A model generated the notes under the pieces. It was not told the origin of the DNA and searched no databases. It saw only the letters and a program-made list of their open reading frames with translations. From CBDCIS01 sp965217565 (GTDB taxonomy: Bacteria; Chloroflexota; Dehalococcoidia; Lucifugimonadales; CATOSD01), in contig CBDCIS010000009.1 in the NCBI GenBank assembly GCA_965217565.1, positions 22,483-86,482 of the forward strand: DNA of 64,000 bases. Reading direction: 5' to 3'. The position numbers and the translations under genes were made by a program. Below are positions 43,206-51,407 of this stretch, one piece after another (the first letter of the stretch is position 1; each line of letters starts with the position of its first letter).

Positions 43206-44016
43206 GGCCTGTTCACACTAACGCAACGCATCGAAGATGAGCGCAAACAGGATGAACCCAAGGAAGAGAGCGTCCAGCTTCTCAAAGCGAGAGAAGATGC
43301 GCCGAAAGCCCTTCAACCGTCGAAACAACCGCTCGATTTCGTTCCGACGCTTGTACATCTCCCGGTCGTACTGCCAAGGGTCAACCCTCGTGCTCAGGGG
43401 CGGAACTATCGGGGTGAACCCCAGGGCCAACGCCAGTTGGCGGGTCTCATTCCCCTCGTATGCCCGGTCCATTAACAGGAACGGGTTCTGGTCCTGTGTT
43501 CCGAGGCGCTTTAGCAGCTTTCGCCCCTCCAGCGCATCGTGGGCCTGTCCGGGAGAAAGGGAGAACGTCACGGCTGTTCTAGCATCCGCGGCAACCATAT
43601 GAATCTTGGTGGTCCAGCCGCCACGGGACTTGCCGATGGACTGGGGTCCGTTTTTTTAACGCACCGGTTCCATCGGGATGGACCTTGACTATGGTACTGT
43701 CCATGGAAACCGCTTCTATCTTGATACGCACTATGTGCTCTCGTTGAAGATACTCGAAAACCCGGTCGAGCACACCGTTCTTGGACCACCGGTTCATCCG
43801 GGTGTAGACGGTGTGCCAGTTGCCAAATCGAGGCGGCAATCCCCGCCATTTGCAGCCTTGCTCGGCGACATAGAGGATAGCGTTGAGTACTTGCAGGTTC
43901 GACAGGCTGACGTTGCCACGCTGAACGGGAAGGATCGGCGCAATTCGTTGGTACTGAACTTCGGTGATTTCCATTCTCGGATTGTAACATAATTTGGCTA
44001 TTAGTGTGAACAGACC
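43206..44016. mobile_element. IS5-family element (IS427-like), copy A
   Basis: 811 bp with ends GGCCTGTTCACACTAA and inverse TTAGTGTGAACAGACC, flanked by CTAG duplications at 43202-43205 and 44017-44020. The left CTAG is also the right flank of MITE copy c. Nearly identical to copy B at 59438. Confidence 0.9.
43218..43974 (-). pseudogene. IS5-family transposase, copy A, two frames with a 7-A run
   Basis: First frame from ATG 43974 (MEITEVQYQRIAPILP, GCKWRGLPPRFGNWH, SMDSTIVKVHPDG) ends shortly after GCG-TTA and a run of A. The second frame continues as GPQSIGKSRGGWTTKIH, DRAYEGNETR and KRRNEIERLFRRLKGFRR to 43218. With seven A residues the second frame lies +1 from the first, not the usual -1, so this copy may be unable to make a fused transposase efficiently. 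Confidence 0.7.
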
Positions 44017-44098
44017 CTAGTCCAGACTGGAGGCCTGCTAAGTGTTACGCTCAAGGGTGCACCCACACGTTGATATGAGGCTGTCCTCAACTGAGGCC

Positions 44099-44647
44099 TT
44101 ACACAAGCTCCTTGTTGAATTGAGTTACAGGCGCGGTAGGTAGATGACGCCCTTGTGACTTGGTGTAGAGTTTGGTTCGCTCATCCCTTGACACTGTGCC
44201 ACGGGCAAGTAGTCCACCAAGCACAGAATAGGTAAGGTAATCCTGTTGGCGCCCCTTAAAGGATGACCGAAGGTTCAGGAATTCGGCAATCTCTGAATTC
44301 CTCAGACCCTGTGTATTGAGCTCCAGGAGTGCTAGTATCGCGTCCTCCAATTGCCTCAGTCCTGTTTGCGCGAGGTGCAATTCATGTACGCCACCACTTG
44401 CTGTTGTGAAAATCTTTGTTTCCGCGTCCCATGCTACCCTACCCTGTGCCAAAAGCCCACCCAACACTGAGTACGTGAGATAATCCTTTTGACGCCCCCG
44501 AAAACCTGACCGCAGGTCAAGAAGTTCGGCAACCTCCGAATTGCGAAGACCCTCGGGATGTGCCGATAGCAAGACCATTATCGCATCCTCGATTAGACGT
44601 AGGCCCACCTGAGCCATATCACGGGCTGCTCTGTCGTCATTCGTCAA
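44099..44647 (-). CDS. Tandem winged-helix protein
   Basis: 182 residues from TTG 44647, with TGGAGGTGG upstream and a four-base overlap with the preceding gene's stop. Two repeats of about 65 residues share GLR-LEDAI--LL, GLRNSE-AE-L-LRS-F-GRQ-DYLTYSVLGGLLA-G and a closing T-L-YT. Each looks like a winged-helix unit of the type found beside restriction systems. Possibly DNA-binding; function unknown. Confidence 0.65.
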   Translation of the reverse strand: MTNDDRAARDMAQVGLRLIEDAIMVLLSAHPEGLRNSEVAELLDLRSGFRGRQKDYLTYSVLGGLLAQGRVAWDAETKIFTTASGGVHELHLAQTGLRQLEDAILALLELNTQGLRNSEIAEFLNLRSSFKGRQQDYLTYSVLGGLLARGTVSRDERTKLYTKSQGRHLPTAPVTQFNKELV

Positions 44648-44868
44648 ACGTCCACCTCCAGTGTTCCCGGGTGATACGCCTGGAGATGGGCGTCCACGCA
44701 CATAAAACACGTAATAATGTCGCAGTGGAAGTCCACTTGGCAGGCCTGGCTGTCGTAGTCGCAGGTTTCGCGCGTGCAACTCATGCACGAGTAGTCGTAC
44801 TGCGGGTCCAGAGGCCTGTTGCAGTAGTAGCAGACGCCTATCGGATTGTTGTCAGTGTCTTTTGGCAT
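44644..44868 (-). CDS. Small Cys-rich, probably zinc-binding protein
   Basis: 74 residues with nine cysteines and two histidines: CYYCNRPL, SCMSCTRETC, CQVDFHCDIITCFMCVDAH. Spacing suggests two treble-clef or LIM-like zinc sites. Translationally coupled to the winged-helix gene downstream. Starts divergently from fumC. No family recognised. Confidence 0.6.
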   Translation of the reverse strand: MPKDTDNNPIGVCYYCNRPLDPQYDYSCMSCTRETCDYDSQACQVDFHCDIITCFMCVDAHLQAYHPGTLEVDV

Positions 44869-44980
44869 TGCGCGTTCCCAGTCCAGCGTGCCCCATCTTA
44901 TGGTATATTCTTATCGTAGCCTGGCGCAAATGTTCAGAATCATCTGATACAGCCTCAAATCAATCTTACAGGAGCGAGAC

Positions 44981-46408
44981 GTGGCGCAAGAGCAGCAGTT
45001 CAGAAAAGAGCGGGACTCGATGGGGGAGTTCGACGTGCCGGCGGACGCATATTACGGGGCGAACACCATGCGCGCCGTGCTCAACTTTCCCATAAGCGAC
45101 CTCCGATTTCCCAGGGCGTTCGTCATGGCGCTGGGCCAGATAAAGCTTGCGGCGGCGCAGGTCAACCGGGAGCTCGAGCTCCTCGACGGCGGGCTGTCCG
45201 ACGCCATCGCGCAGGCGGCCCAGGAGGTCGTGGACGGCAGGTTCGACGACCAGTTCGTGGTGGACATCTTCCAGACGGGTTCGGGAACATCCACCAACAT
45301 GAACGCCAACGAGGTCATATCCAACCGCGCCATCGAAATTCTCGGCGGCGTGATTGGCTCCCGCAGCCCAGTGCATCCCAACGACCACGTAAACATCGGG
45401 CAGTCCTCCAACGACGTCATACCCACCGCCATCCACATATCGGGGCTGAGGGCGATACACGACGACCTGGCTCCCGCGCTCGCAAGGCTCCAGCAGGAAC
45501 TCGAGGAGAAGGCCGAGGAGTTCATGCCCATCATCAAGACGGGCAGAACCCACCTGCAGGACGCCACACCCGTCCGGCTGGGCCAGGAGTTCCAGGGCTA
45601 CGCGGCCCAGATAGAGCGCGCGATAGAGCGGCTGGAATTCGCCCAGGCGGAGCTGTCGGAGGTCGCGCTTGGCGGCACCGCGGTGGGAACCGGCGTCAAC
45701 ACGCATCCTGAGTTCGCCGAGAGGGTCTGCGAGAGGCTCACAGAGATGCTCGGTGTTCCCGTTGAGGAGACCGACGCCAAGGGCCACTTCCAGGCGCAGA
45801 GCACACTTGACGGCGTAGTGGCGGCAAGCGGCGCGCTGAAGACGGTCGCGGTGAGCCTGATGAAGATTTGCAACGACATCCGCTGGCTTGGCTCCGGGCC
45901 GCGAGGCGGCATAGGCGAAATCGAACTGCCCGAGGTTCAGCCGGGAAGCTCGATTATGCCGGGGAAGGTGAACCCGGTGATACCGGAGTCGGTGTGCCAG
46001 GTCGCGGCGCAGGTCATCGGCAACGATGCCGCCATCGCGATCGCGGGACAGTCGGGCAACTTCGAGATAAACGTGATGATGCCAGTTGCCGGCTACAACC
46101 TGTTGCAGTCGATAGACCTGCTGGCGGCAGCGGCGAACAACCTGGCCGAACAGTGCGTGAGCGGGTTGAAGGCCACGCGGAAAGGGCCGGAGATGGTGGA
46201 GAGAGGCCTGGCGATTGTCACTTCGCTGGTTCCGCACATCGGCTACGACGCGTCGGCGACCATCGCCAAGGAGGCACAGGCGACCGGCAGGACGGTGAAG
46301 GAGGTGGCGATTGCCAGCACCGACTTCACGAGCGAGGAGCTGGACGAGATTCTGGACCCCAGCTCGATGACGGAGCCTGGGCTGTCAGGCGGCGTTTCGG
46401 TGGGGTGA
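44981..46408 (+). CDS. fumC: Fumarate hydratase, class II
   Basis: 475 residues. Substrate-binding TGSGTSTNMNANEV, SSNDVIPTAIH, KTGRTHLQDATPVRLGQE and the superfamily signature GSSIMPGKVNP are intact. Converts fumarate to malate in the TCA cycle. GTG start with AGGAGCGAGAC immediately upstream. It stands alone between the divergent Cys-rich gene and the convergent CCA-adding enzyme. Confidence 0.94.
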   Translation: MAQEQQFRKERDSMGEFDVPADAYYGANTMRAVLNFPISDLRFPRAFVMALGQIKLAAAQVNRELELLDGGLSDAIAQAAQEVVDGRFDDQFVVDIFQTGSGTSTNMNANEVISNRAIEILGGVIGSRSPVHPNDHVNIGQSSNDVIPTAIHISGLRAIHDDLAPALARLQQELEEKAEEFMPIIKTGRTHLQDATPVRLGQEFQGYAAQIERAIERLEFAQAELSEVALGGTAVGTGVNTHPEFAERVCERLTEMLGVPVEETDAKGHFQAQSTLDGVVAASGALKTVAVSLMKICNDIRWLGSGPRGGIGEIELPEVQPGSSIMPGKVNPVIPESVCQVAAQVIGNDAAIAIAGQSGNFEINVMMPVAGYNLLQSIDLLAAAANNLAEQCVSGLKATRKGPEMVERGLAIVTSLVPHIGYDASATIAKEAQATGRTVKEVAIASTDFTSEELDEILDPSSMTEPGLSGGVSVG

Positions 46409-46451
46409 GAGATTGCGGCGCGCCGAGCGGCCACCACTCCTCTGCCCTTGG

Positions 46452-46471
46452 GTTCCCGCTTTCGCGGGAAC
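46452..46471. repeat. Dispersed hairpin repeat between convergent genes
   Basis: GTTCCCGC-TTTC-GCGGGAAC, 8-bp stem. The same stem-loop core is found at 23663-23682, 34122-34141, 34240-34259 and 43138-43157, but here without MITE ends. It may serve as a terminator between fumC and the CCA-adding gene. Confidence 0.6.
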
Positions 46472-46553
46472 GACGGCGGAGCGCATGACCGGCTGTTGGC
46501 TGAACAATGGCGTAGGCGGGGAGACGCAGGGACGGGCGAACGGCTGACCGCCT

Positions 46554-47807
46554 CTATATGTGGGCGCGGGCGAACCCTATCTCGTCCGAGCGTGTTTTCA
46601 GCAGGCCGTCCATCCTGGCAATCCTTATGCTCCTTAGCAGTTCGCCGACTGCCGGGCCTTCCGTCGCTCCAAGTGAGATGAGGTCGTTGCCGTCCAGCGC
46701 GGGGGTTACGTGGCGCAGCTCCGACAGGTAGAGCCGCAGGCGCGACGATACCAGCGGCTCGCTCGCGACAAGGGAGCAGGCACGGATGGCGTCCGGGTCG
46801 TATGTGTGGAGTAGTTCGTAGATTTGGCTGGGCTTCATGCCAGGGCCGCTTAAGCGAGTTAGAGCGTCTCTCAGCGCGGCGGTGTGCCGGACCACTCTTG
46901 CCCATCTCGAATCCATGTTGAGCCGCCGGGCCAGTTCGCGGCTTGCGCCGGACGGCGCGGCGTAGGTCAGCAGCGAAAGCATGACCATCCGACTGGCGGG
47001 GGCGGACCGCTGTGGGAGTTCGTCGATTCGCGCCAGCGTGCTGTCGTCGATTTCGAGGCTCGAGTGTATAGCCCCGAGAACGGAGGTGTCGCGCATCAGC
47101 CGAAGAACCGGCGCGGCGCGCGGCTCGTCGAAAACACGCTCTAGCTCGTGGCGCAGTCGGTCGCCCTTGATGGTGTCCAGGCGGGACAGGTCTCGCGCCA
47201 ATAGCCGCCGAGTCCAGTCCTCGACCTTGAAATCGAGGCGCCCCGCGTATCGAATCGCCCTGACGACGCGGGTGGCGTCGTCCACGAAGCTGTTGTGGTG
47301 GAGGACACGGATGAGGCCGCGCTCCAGGTCAGCGCGCCCGTCGAAATGGTCGAGCAGGTCTCCCCATGCGCTGCCGCCCAAGGCGATAGCCATGGAGTTG
47401 ATGGAGAAGTCTCTCCTGGCAATATCCTCGTCGATGCTCCCCGGCGCGACGTCGGGCAACGCGCCAGGCTCTGCGTACCTCTCGGTGCGGGCCATGGCGA
47501 GGTCGATGATGGTATCGCCTACCCGCAGCTTGAAGGTGCCGAACTGCGATGAGGCCACGACACTCCCGCCGAGGCCGCTTGCCAGAACGGACGCAAAGGC
47601 GGGGTCCGCGCTGACAATCGACAGGTCCAGGTCGATGGCGGGCAGACCCAACAGCATGTCGCGGACCGCGCCGCCCACCAGGTAAAGCTCGATGCCCTGC
47701 CCTGAGCACACCTCTGACGCCCGCTCCAGGAGGCGAGCCTGGGTTCCCGTTAGTCTCTCATCCAGAGTAGCTGCGACGTTCGGCACAGGGAAACCCTCGT
47801 GACTCAC
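46554..47807 (-). CDS. cca: CCA-adding tRNA nucleotidyltransferase / poly(A) polymerase family
   Basis: 417 residues. N-terminal nucleotidyltransferase core with LVGGAVRDMLLG, the metal-binding pair in DLDLS and IARRDFSINSMA, followed by the RNA-binding region (FVDDATRVVRAIRYAGRLDF). Adds or repairs the 3' CCA of tRNA. The class II family includes A-adding, CC-adding and CCA-adding enzymes, so specificity is not certain. GTG 47807 is the first start; GTG 47786 with GAGGG seven bases upstream is a good alternative. Confidence 0.87.
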   Translation of the reverse strand: MSHEGFPVPNVAATLDERLTGTQARLLERASEVCSGQGIELYLVGGAVRDMLLGLPAIDLDLSIVSADPAFASVLASGLGGSVVASSQFGTFKLRVGDTIIDLAMARTERYAEPGALPDVAPGSIDEDIARRDFSINSMAIALGGSAWGDLLDHFDGRADLERGLIRVLHHNSFVDDATRVVRAIRYAGRLDFKVEDWTRRLLARDLSRLDTIKGDRLRHELERVFDEPRAAPVLRLMRDTSVLGAIHSSLEIDDSTLARIDELPQRSAPASRMVMLSLLTYAAPSGASRELARRLNMDSRWARVVRHTAALRDALTRLSGPGMKPSQIYELLHTYDPDAIRACSLVASEPLVSSRLRLYLSELRHVTPALDGNDLISLGATEGPAVGELLRSIRIARMDGLLKTRSDEIGFARAHI

Positions 47808-47873
47808 CCTCGCTGCGGGCCAATCTCATGCTCCGTGCTCGGAGCTGCCACGCGCGACTAATCGTGAACATTA

Positions 47874-48632
47874 CTACTTTGAGGCCGCCTCGACCTTGCT
47901 GAGAAATCCCTGCGCGCCTGCGGTGAGCCAGGCGGGCCAGCCCGTCATCAGGAAGCGGACGCCCTTCCCTATGTAGTCCTCCACCGTGGCGTCACTGACC
48001 ACCGTGCCCGCCGTTTTGCCGGCGGCGGTTATCTGCCGGATGGCGGCGTCGATGGTCGATTGCACCTCCGGGTGGCCGATCTGCCCCAGATGGCCCATGC
48101 TCTGTGCGAGGTCGCTGGGCGCGACGAAGAAGACGTCGATGTTGTCCACGGCGACGATTTCGGCGAGATTGTTCACGGCGACAATGTCCTCGATGAGCAC
48201 TACCAGCAGGGTCTCGTCGTTTGCCCTGTCCAGGTAGTCGGGAACACCGAAACCCTGCCTGCTGGTGAACATTCCCCTTGCGCCGAGAGGATGAAACTTC
48301 CCGGCCTCCACGACGGCCCTGGCTTCGCCCGCCGTGTTCACGTGCGGGATTACTACGCCCTGCGCTCCGACGTCGAGCGTCCTGTAGATAACGCTGGGGA
48401 CGTTCGCGTGGACGCGCACGACCGAGGTCTTGTTCCAGAGGTCGCAGGCCCTCGTCAGGTCGGGGATGTCGGCAAAGTCTATGGGGCCGTGTTCGCCCTC
48501 GATCCAAACGCCGTCGAATCCGAACTGCCCCAGAAAGTCGATGACGTCGGTGGAGTTGTGACCGCTCACTATCGTGGCGACCTCTCCCCGCTCCAGCTTG
48601 TGCTTCACGATGTTCCGTCGTATCTGCGCCAT
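47874..48632 (-). CDS. HpcH/HpaI-family aldolase
   Basis: 252 residues from ATG 48632, with AAAGGAG upstream. The TIM-barrel motifs are present: GFDGVWIEGEHGPID with the metal-ligand region, VRVHANVPSVIYRTLDVGAQGVVIPHV, and VVLIEDIVAVNN with the metal-binding Glu. Class II pyruvate-dependent aldolase of the hydroxyketoacid type; likely acts in breakdown of aromatic or sugar-acid intermediates. Confidence 0.87.
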   Translation of the reverse strand: MAQIRRNIVKHKLERGEVATIVSGHNSTDVIDFLGQFGFDGVWIEGEHGPIDFADIPDLTRACDLWNKTSVVRVHANVPSVIYRTLDVGAQGVVIPHVNTAGEARAVVEAGKFHPLGARGMFTSRQGFGVPDYLDRANDETLLVVLIEDIVAVNNLAEIVAVDNIDVFFVAPSDLAQSMGHLGQIGHPEVQSTIDAAIRQITAAGKTAGTVVSDATVEDYIGKGVRFLMTGWPAWLTAGAQGFLSKVEAASK

Positions 48633-49050
48633 TCCAGTCTCCTTTGGGGAATAAGGGCAGCCCTGCAACGTGCCGCCGCCGAGGGCTTCGCCGCCATTAT
48701 AGGGCTGCCGCGGGAGAGCGTCAATTTCGGCGGGCGGACTCCGCCCTCATGTCCGCCCACAAGGGAACGCCCCTACCAGCTAAACTGGTACAGCATCATC
48801 CCCGCTGCCCGTCCTTGACACGGACGAACGCCCGTGCTACTATGGCTTCGTCCAAAGCGAGAGACGGCTTCCCATAGTCCCTGCCCCGCGAAAACGGGGA
48901 TGCGGTGAAACCCTGTCGCTCATACAGAACCGCAGCCTTCAGCTATGAAATGACACAGAATGACCCAAAATGACCCAGTTTTCACGGAACGGCGTTCCCT
49001 GTTAAGATAGTCGCGCCCGCCCCACTTTCGCACAACCAAAGGAGATTCGG
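48633..49050. other. Intergenic region with dispersed repeat and short tandem repeat
   Basis: No gene seen. At 48755-48788 lies a second copy of the repeat at 4419-4452 (GCCCACAAGGGAACGCCCCT). At about 48948-48978 an AATGAC-based decamer is repeated three times, and GGAACGGCGTTCC (48987-48999) is a 5-bp-arm palindrome. These sit 50-100 bases upstream of the VOC gene and may be its control region. Confidence 0.45.
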
Positions 49051-49446
49051 ATGACTACACCGGAGGACGCCATCAGGCTAAAGAGTGTCAACCACCTTAC
49101 GTACAACGTCAGCGACAAGCGGCGCGCGCTGAGATTTTGGGAGGACACGCTGGGGGTGAAGCAAATACCCAGCCAGGTGAATCGAGACCACATCATCTGG
49201 CTGCAATTGCCGAGCGGCGCAATGGTGCACCTGGTGGAGACCCCGGACGCGCCATCCGCTCCCTCGCACCACGGCGCTTTCGAGGTGGACGACATCGACG
49301 CTGCGGCGAAGGCGCTGCAAGCCAGGGGCCTGGAAACCACGGAGATTACCACGCGCAACGATGGTCAGCGCAACTTCTTCATCAATGACCCGGACGGCAA
49401 CCGCATCGAAATATGCACGAAGTCCGGGTTCGGCGTCCTGGTGTAG
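49051..49446 (+). CDS. VOC-superfamily (glyoxalase/dioxygenase-fold) protein
   Basis: 131 residues, one pair of beta-alpha-beta-beta-beta modules. KSVNHLTYNVSDKRRALRFWEDTLG opens the fold with a metal-ligand His and FFINDPDGNRIEICT closes it with the ligand Glu. Could be a dioxygenase, isomerase or lyase. AAAGGAG precedes the ATG. Confidence 0.8.
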   Translation: MTTPEDAIRLKSVNHLTYNVSDKRRALRFWEDTLGVKQIPSQVNRDHIIWLQLPSGAMVHLVETPDAPSAPSHHGAFEVDDIDAAAKALQARGLETTEITTRNDGQRNFFINDPDGNRIEICTKSGFGVLV

Positions 49447-49507
49447 CAACAAGATTCCCCCGCCCTTGACGGGAGGGGGTCAGGGGGCGGGTGGCCGTCA
49501 TTCCCCG

Positions 49508-50560
49508 CTAGGCGAACGTCAGGATACGGGCCGGGTTCTCCACCGTGATGTCCCGGATCTCCTGCTCGCTGAAGCCCCTGCCGCGCATTCTGGGAACGAT
49601 GCGCTCCAGGATGTAGCCGTACCCGTGGCCGCCGTACTTGACCAGGCGGTGCTTGGTGCAGATGTCGTGGGCGATGACGATATTCTCACCGAACCCCTCG
49701 TCGATTAGTTGCTTTATCGTGTCCATGCGATGCGCGTCGTTGGGCATGTCGATGCTCGAAAGCGGGTAGTAGGACGACTCGATGCCAAACAGGTCCCACT
49801 CCATGTAGCAGCCGCTTCCTGCCAGCTCCAGCAGGGCGTCGAAGTCGAACACGGTCCTGTCCAGGTGGCCCATGATGGTGCGGCCGATGTCCGCGCCCGC
49901 CTCCGCGAGCACGTCCAGAATCTCCCAGGGCGCCTGCTCGTCGCGGCCGGGGTGAATCAGGATGGGCGCGCCGGTCTCGCTCTGCGCGGTGGCGGCTGCC
50001 CTCAATACCTTGCGCTCGTTGCGGGTCAGGGGCCAGGTGCAGCCTATCTCTCCAATGATGCCCGCCCTTACCCCGCTGTTTCCAACACCAACCCTGATGT
50101 CATCGACAATCTGGCGGGCGATGTCGGATTCGGCCTTGTCGTCCATGTCATCCGGGTGAACGACGTCCACGTAGTAGCCTGCGCCCATAACGATGTTGAG
50201 TCCCGTGGCGCGGGCGATTCGAGCCAGGGCGAGCGGGTCGCGCCCGATGCCGATGGTCGTGGCGTCAACGATCGTGCCGCCTCCCAGCTTCCCGTAGAGC
50301 GCGGCTTCCGAAATTGCGGTGTCCTCGTCCATCAGCAGCAGGTTGTCCCGGTAGCCGTAGTAGTCGTGCCGAACACGCCCCAGGTTCTCCATACTTATCG
50401 GCTCGTGCGCTCGCGCCCACTCCGTGGCCTCATCGGGCGGATGGAACATGCACAGGAAGTTGATGAGCAGGTGCTCGTGCGTCATGGTTGGCCCCAGGTC
50501 ATTGGGCGACACCGGACCGAGGACAGTCTGCGCCATCCCGCTCAACTCGCTCATCGACAT
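49508..50560 (-). CDS. Phosphotriesterase-related amidohydrolase
   Basis: 350 residues of a metal-dependent TIM barrel: MTHEHLLINF holds the first His pair, IGEIGCTWPL carries a Glu in place of the carboxylated Lys of true phosphotriesterase, then ILIHPGRD and MGHLDRT histidines and IAHDIC with the late Asp. Probably a lactonase or esterase of the PTE-like group. AAGGAGG precedes the ATG. Its start overlaps the phosphatase gene by ten bases; last gene of a long minus-strand operon. Confidence 0.86.
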   Translation of the reverse strand: MSMSELSGMAQTVLGPVSPNDLGPTMTHEHLLINFLCMFHPPDEATEWARAHEPISMENLGRVRHDYYGYRDNLLLMDEDTAISEAALYGKLGGGTIVDATTIGIGRDPLALARIARATGLNIVMGAGYYVDVVHPDDMDDKAESDIARQIVDDIRVGVGNSGVRAGIIGEIGCTWPLTRNERKVLRAAATAQSETGAPILIHPGRDEQAPWEILDVLAEAGADIGRTIMGHLDRTVFDFDALLELAGSGCYMEWDLFGIESSYYPLSSIDMPNDAHRMDTIKQLIDEGFGENIVIAHDICTKHRLVKYGGHGYGYILERIVPRMRGRGFSEQEIRDITVENPARILTFA

Positions 50561-51138
50561 TGGATTCCTCCTTCCGACCGGTGGCCTTCCTCTTCGACGA
50601 TTGCCGCGAATCGCTCCAGTTGTTCTATCTGTGGGGGCATGACGTGGATGAAGGGGCGGACCTTCCTTATCAAGCCAATCGCATCGTCGAGCGAGTACCC
50701 TTTGCTGATGAAGTACGCCACCGCCATCGTCGGCGCTCTGCCAATGCCGCCGCCGCAGTGGATGTACACCTTCCCGCCACGCTCGACGGCCCGTTCCACG
50801 AAGGCAATGCCGCGGCGAAGATGTTCGAGCGTTGGCGCGGCGTCGTCAACAGTGGGCAGGTGGCAATAGTGGTCGAGAGCGAGGTCTTGCTCCGCGTCAT
50901 CGAACTCGATTCGCATGTTCACGCTGTGGTGAATTCCCAGCCGCTTTAGCCTGCGTTTACCGCTGTGTCGGTATTGCGGCCCGACGTAGATTTGGGGCGT
51001 TACGCGGCTGTACTTCACCATCGGAACCCCGGTGAGCGCGGGTATGCCACGCCCGTAGAGCCAGACCATCGTGGTCCGAAAGCCCTGCGTCCTCAGCCGC
51101 CGAACCAGGACGCTGGGCAAATTGGTAAGGAAACCCAT
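50551..51138 (-). CDS. Dual-specificity protein phosphatase-like
   Basis: 195 residues. The active-site loop HCGGGIGRAPT fits HCx5R(S/T), and an upstream Asp in LPTVDDAAPT is the likely general acid. The N-terminal 45 residues are basic and hydrophobic. Its ATG shares one base with the xseB stop (TAATG). Substrate could be a phosphoprotein, RNA cap or phospholipid; not deducible. Confidence 0.82.
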   Translation of the reverse strand: MGFLTNLPSVLVRRLRTQGFRTTMVWLYGRGIPALTGVPMVKYSRVTPQIYVGPQYRHSGKRRLKRLGIHHSVNMRIEFDDAEQDLALDHYCHLPTVDDAAPTLEHLRRGIAFVERAVERGGKVYIHCGGGIGRAPTMAVAYFISKGYSLDDAIGLIRKVRPFIHVMPPQIEQLERFAAIVEEEGHRSEGGIQCR

Positions 51139-51407
51139 TACGACGCGGACCCGGTTTCCTCTTCCATCATTCGCATCTGCTCACCATAGGCCGTGCGAAT
51201 CCGCGATATACGCAACTCCGCCGAGGTCAGCATCTCGTTGCAGACGCGCGCGAGCTTCATCCCGTCCTCGTATAGCCGCGTGGCCTCTGCCAGGTCGAAC
51301 CCGCCCGCTTCCAGCGCCTGCACGGTCTCGTCCAGGCGGCCAAGCGCCTGCTCGAACGAAAGGTCGCTAAAATCGGATTCGCCGTCAACGTTCGGCTTCA
51401 TCATCAC
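51138..51407 (-). CDS. xseB: Exodeoxyribonuclease VII small subunit
   Basis: 89 residues with the family core SFEQALGRLDETVQALEAG and the helix LYEDGMKLARVCNEML. Binds XseA to form the single-strand-specific exonuclease VII. Overlaps the end of xseA by 23 bases. Confidence 0.9.
   Translation of the reverse strand: MMMKPNVDGESDFSDLSFEQALGRLDETVQALEAGGFDLAEATRLYEDGMKLARVCNEMLTSAELRISRIRTAYGEQMRMMEEETGSAS

Noticed and set aside
49455..49500. Terminator at CCCCCGCCCTTGACGGGAGGGGG after the VOC gene
   Set aside because: The stem is imperfect and no T-run follows on either strand; left unannotated.
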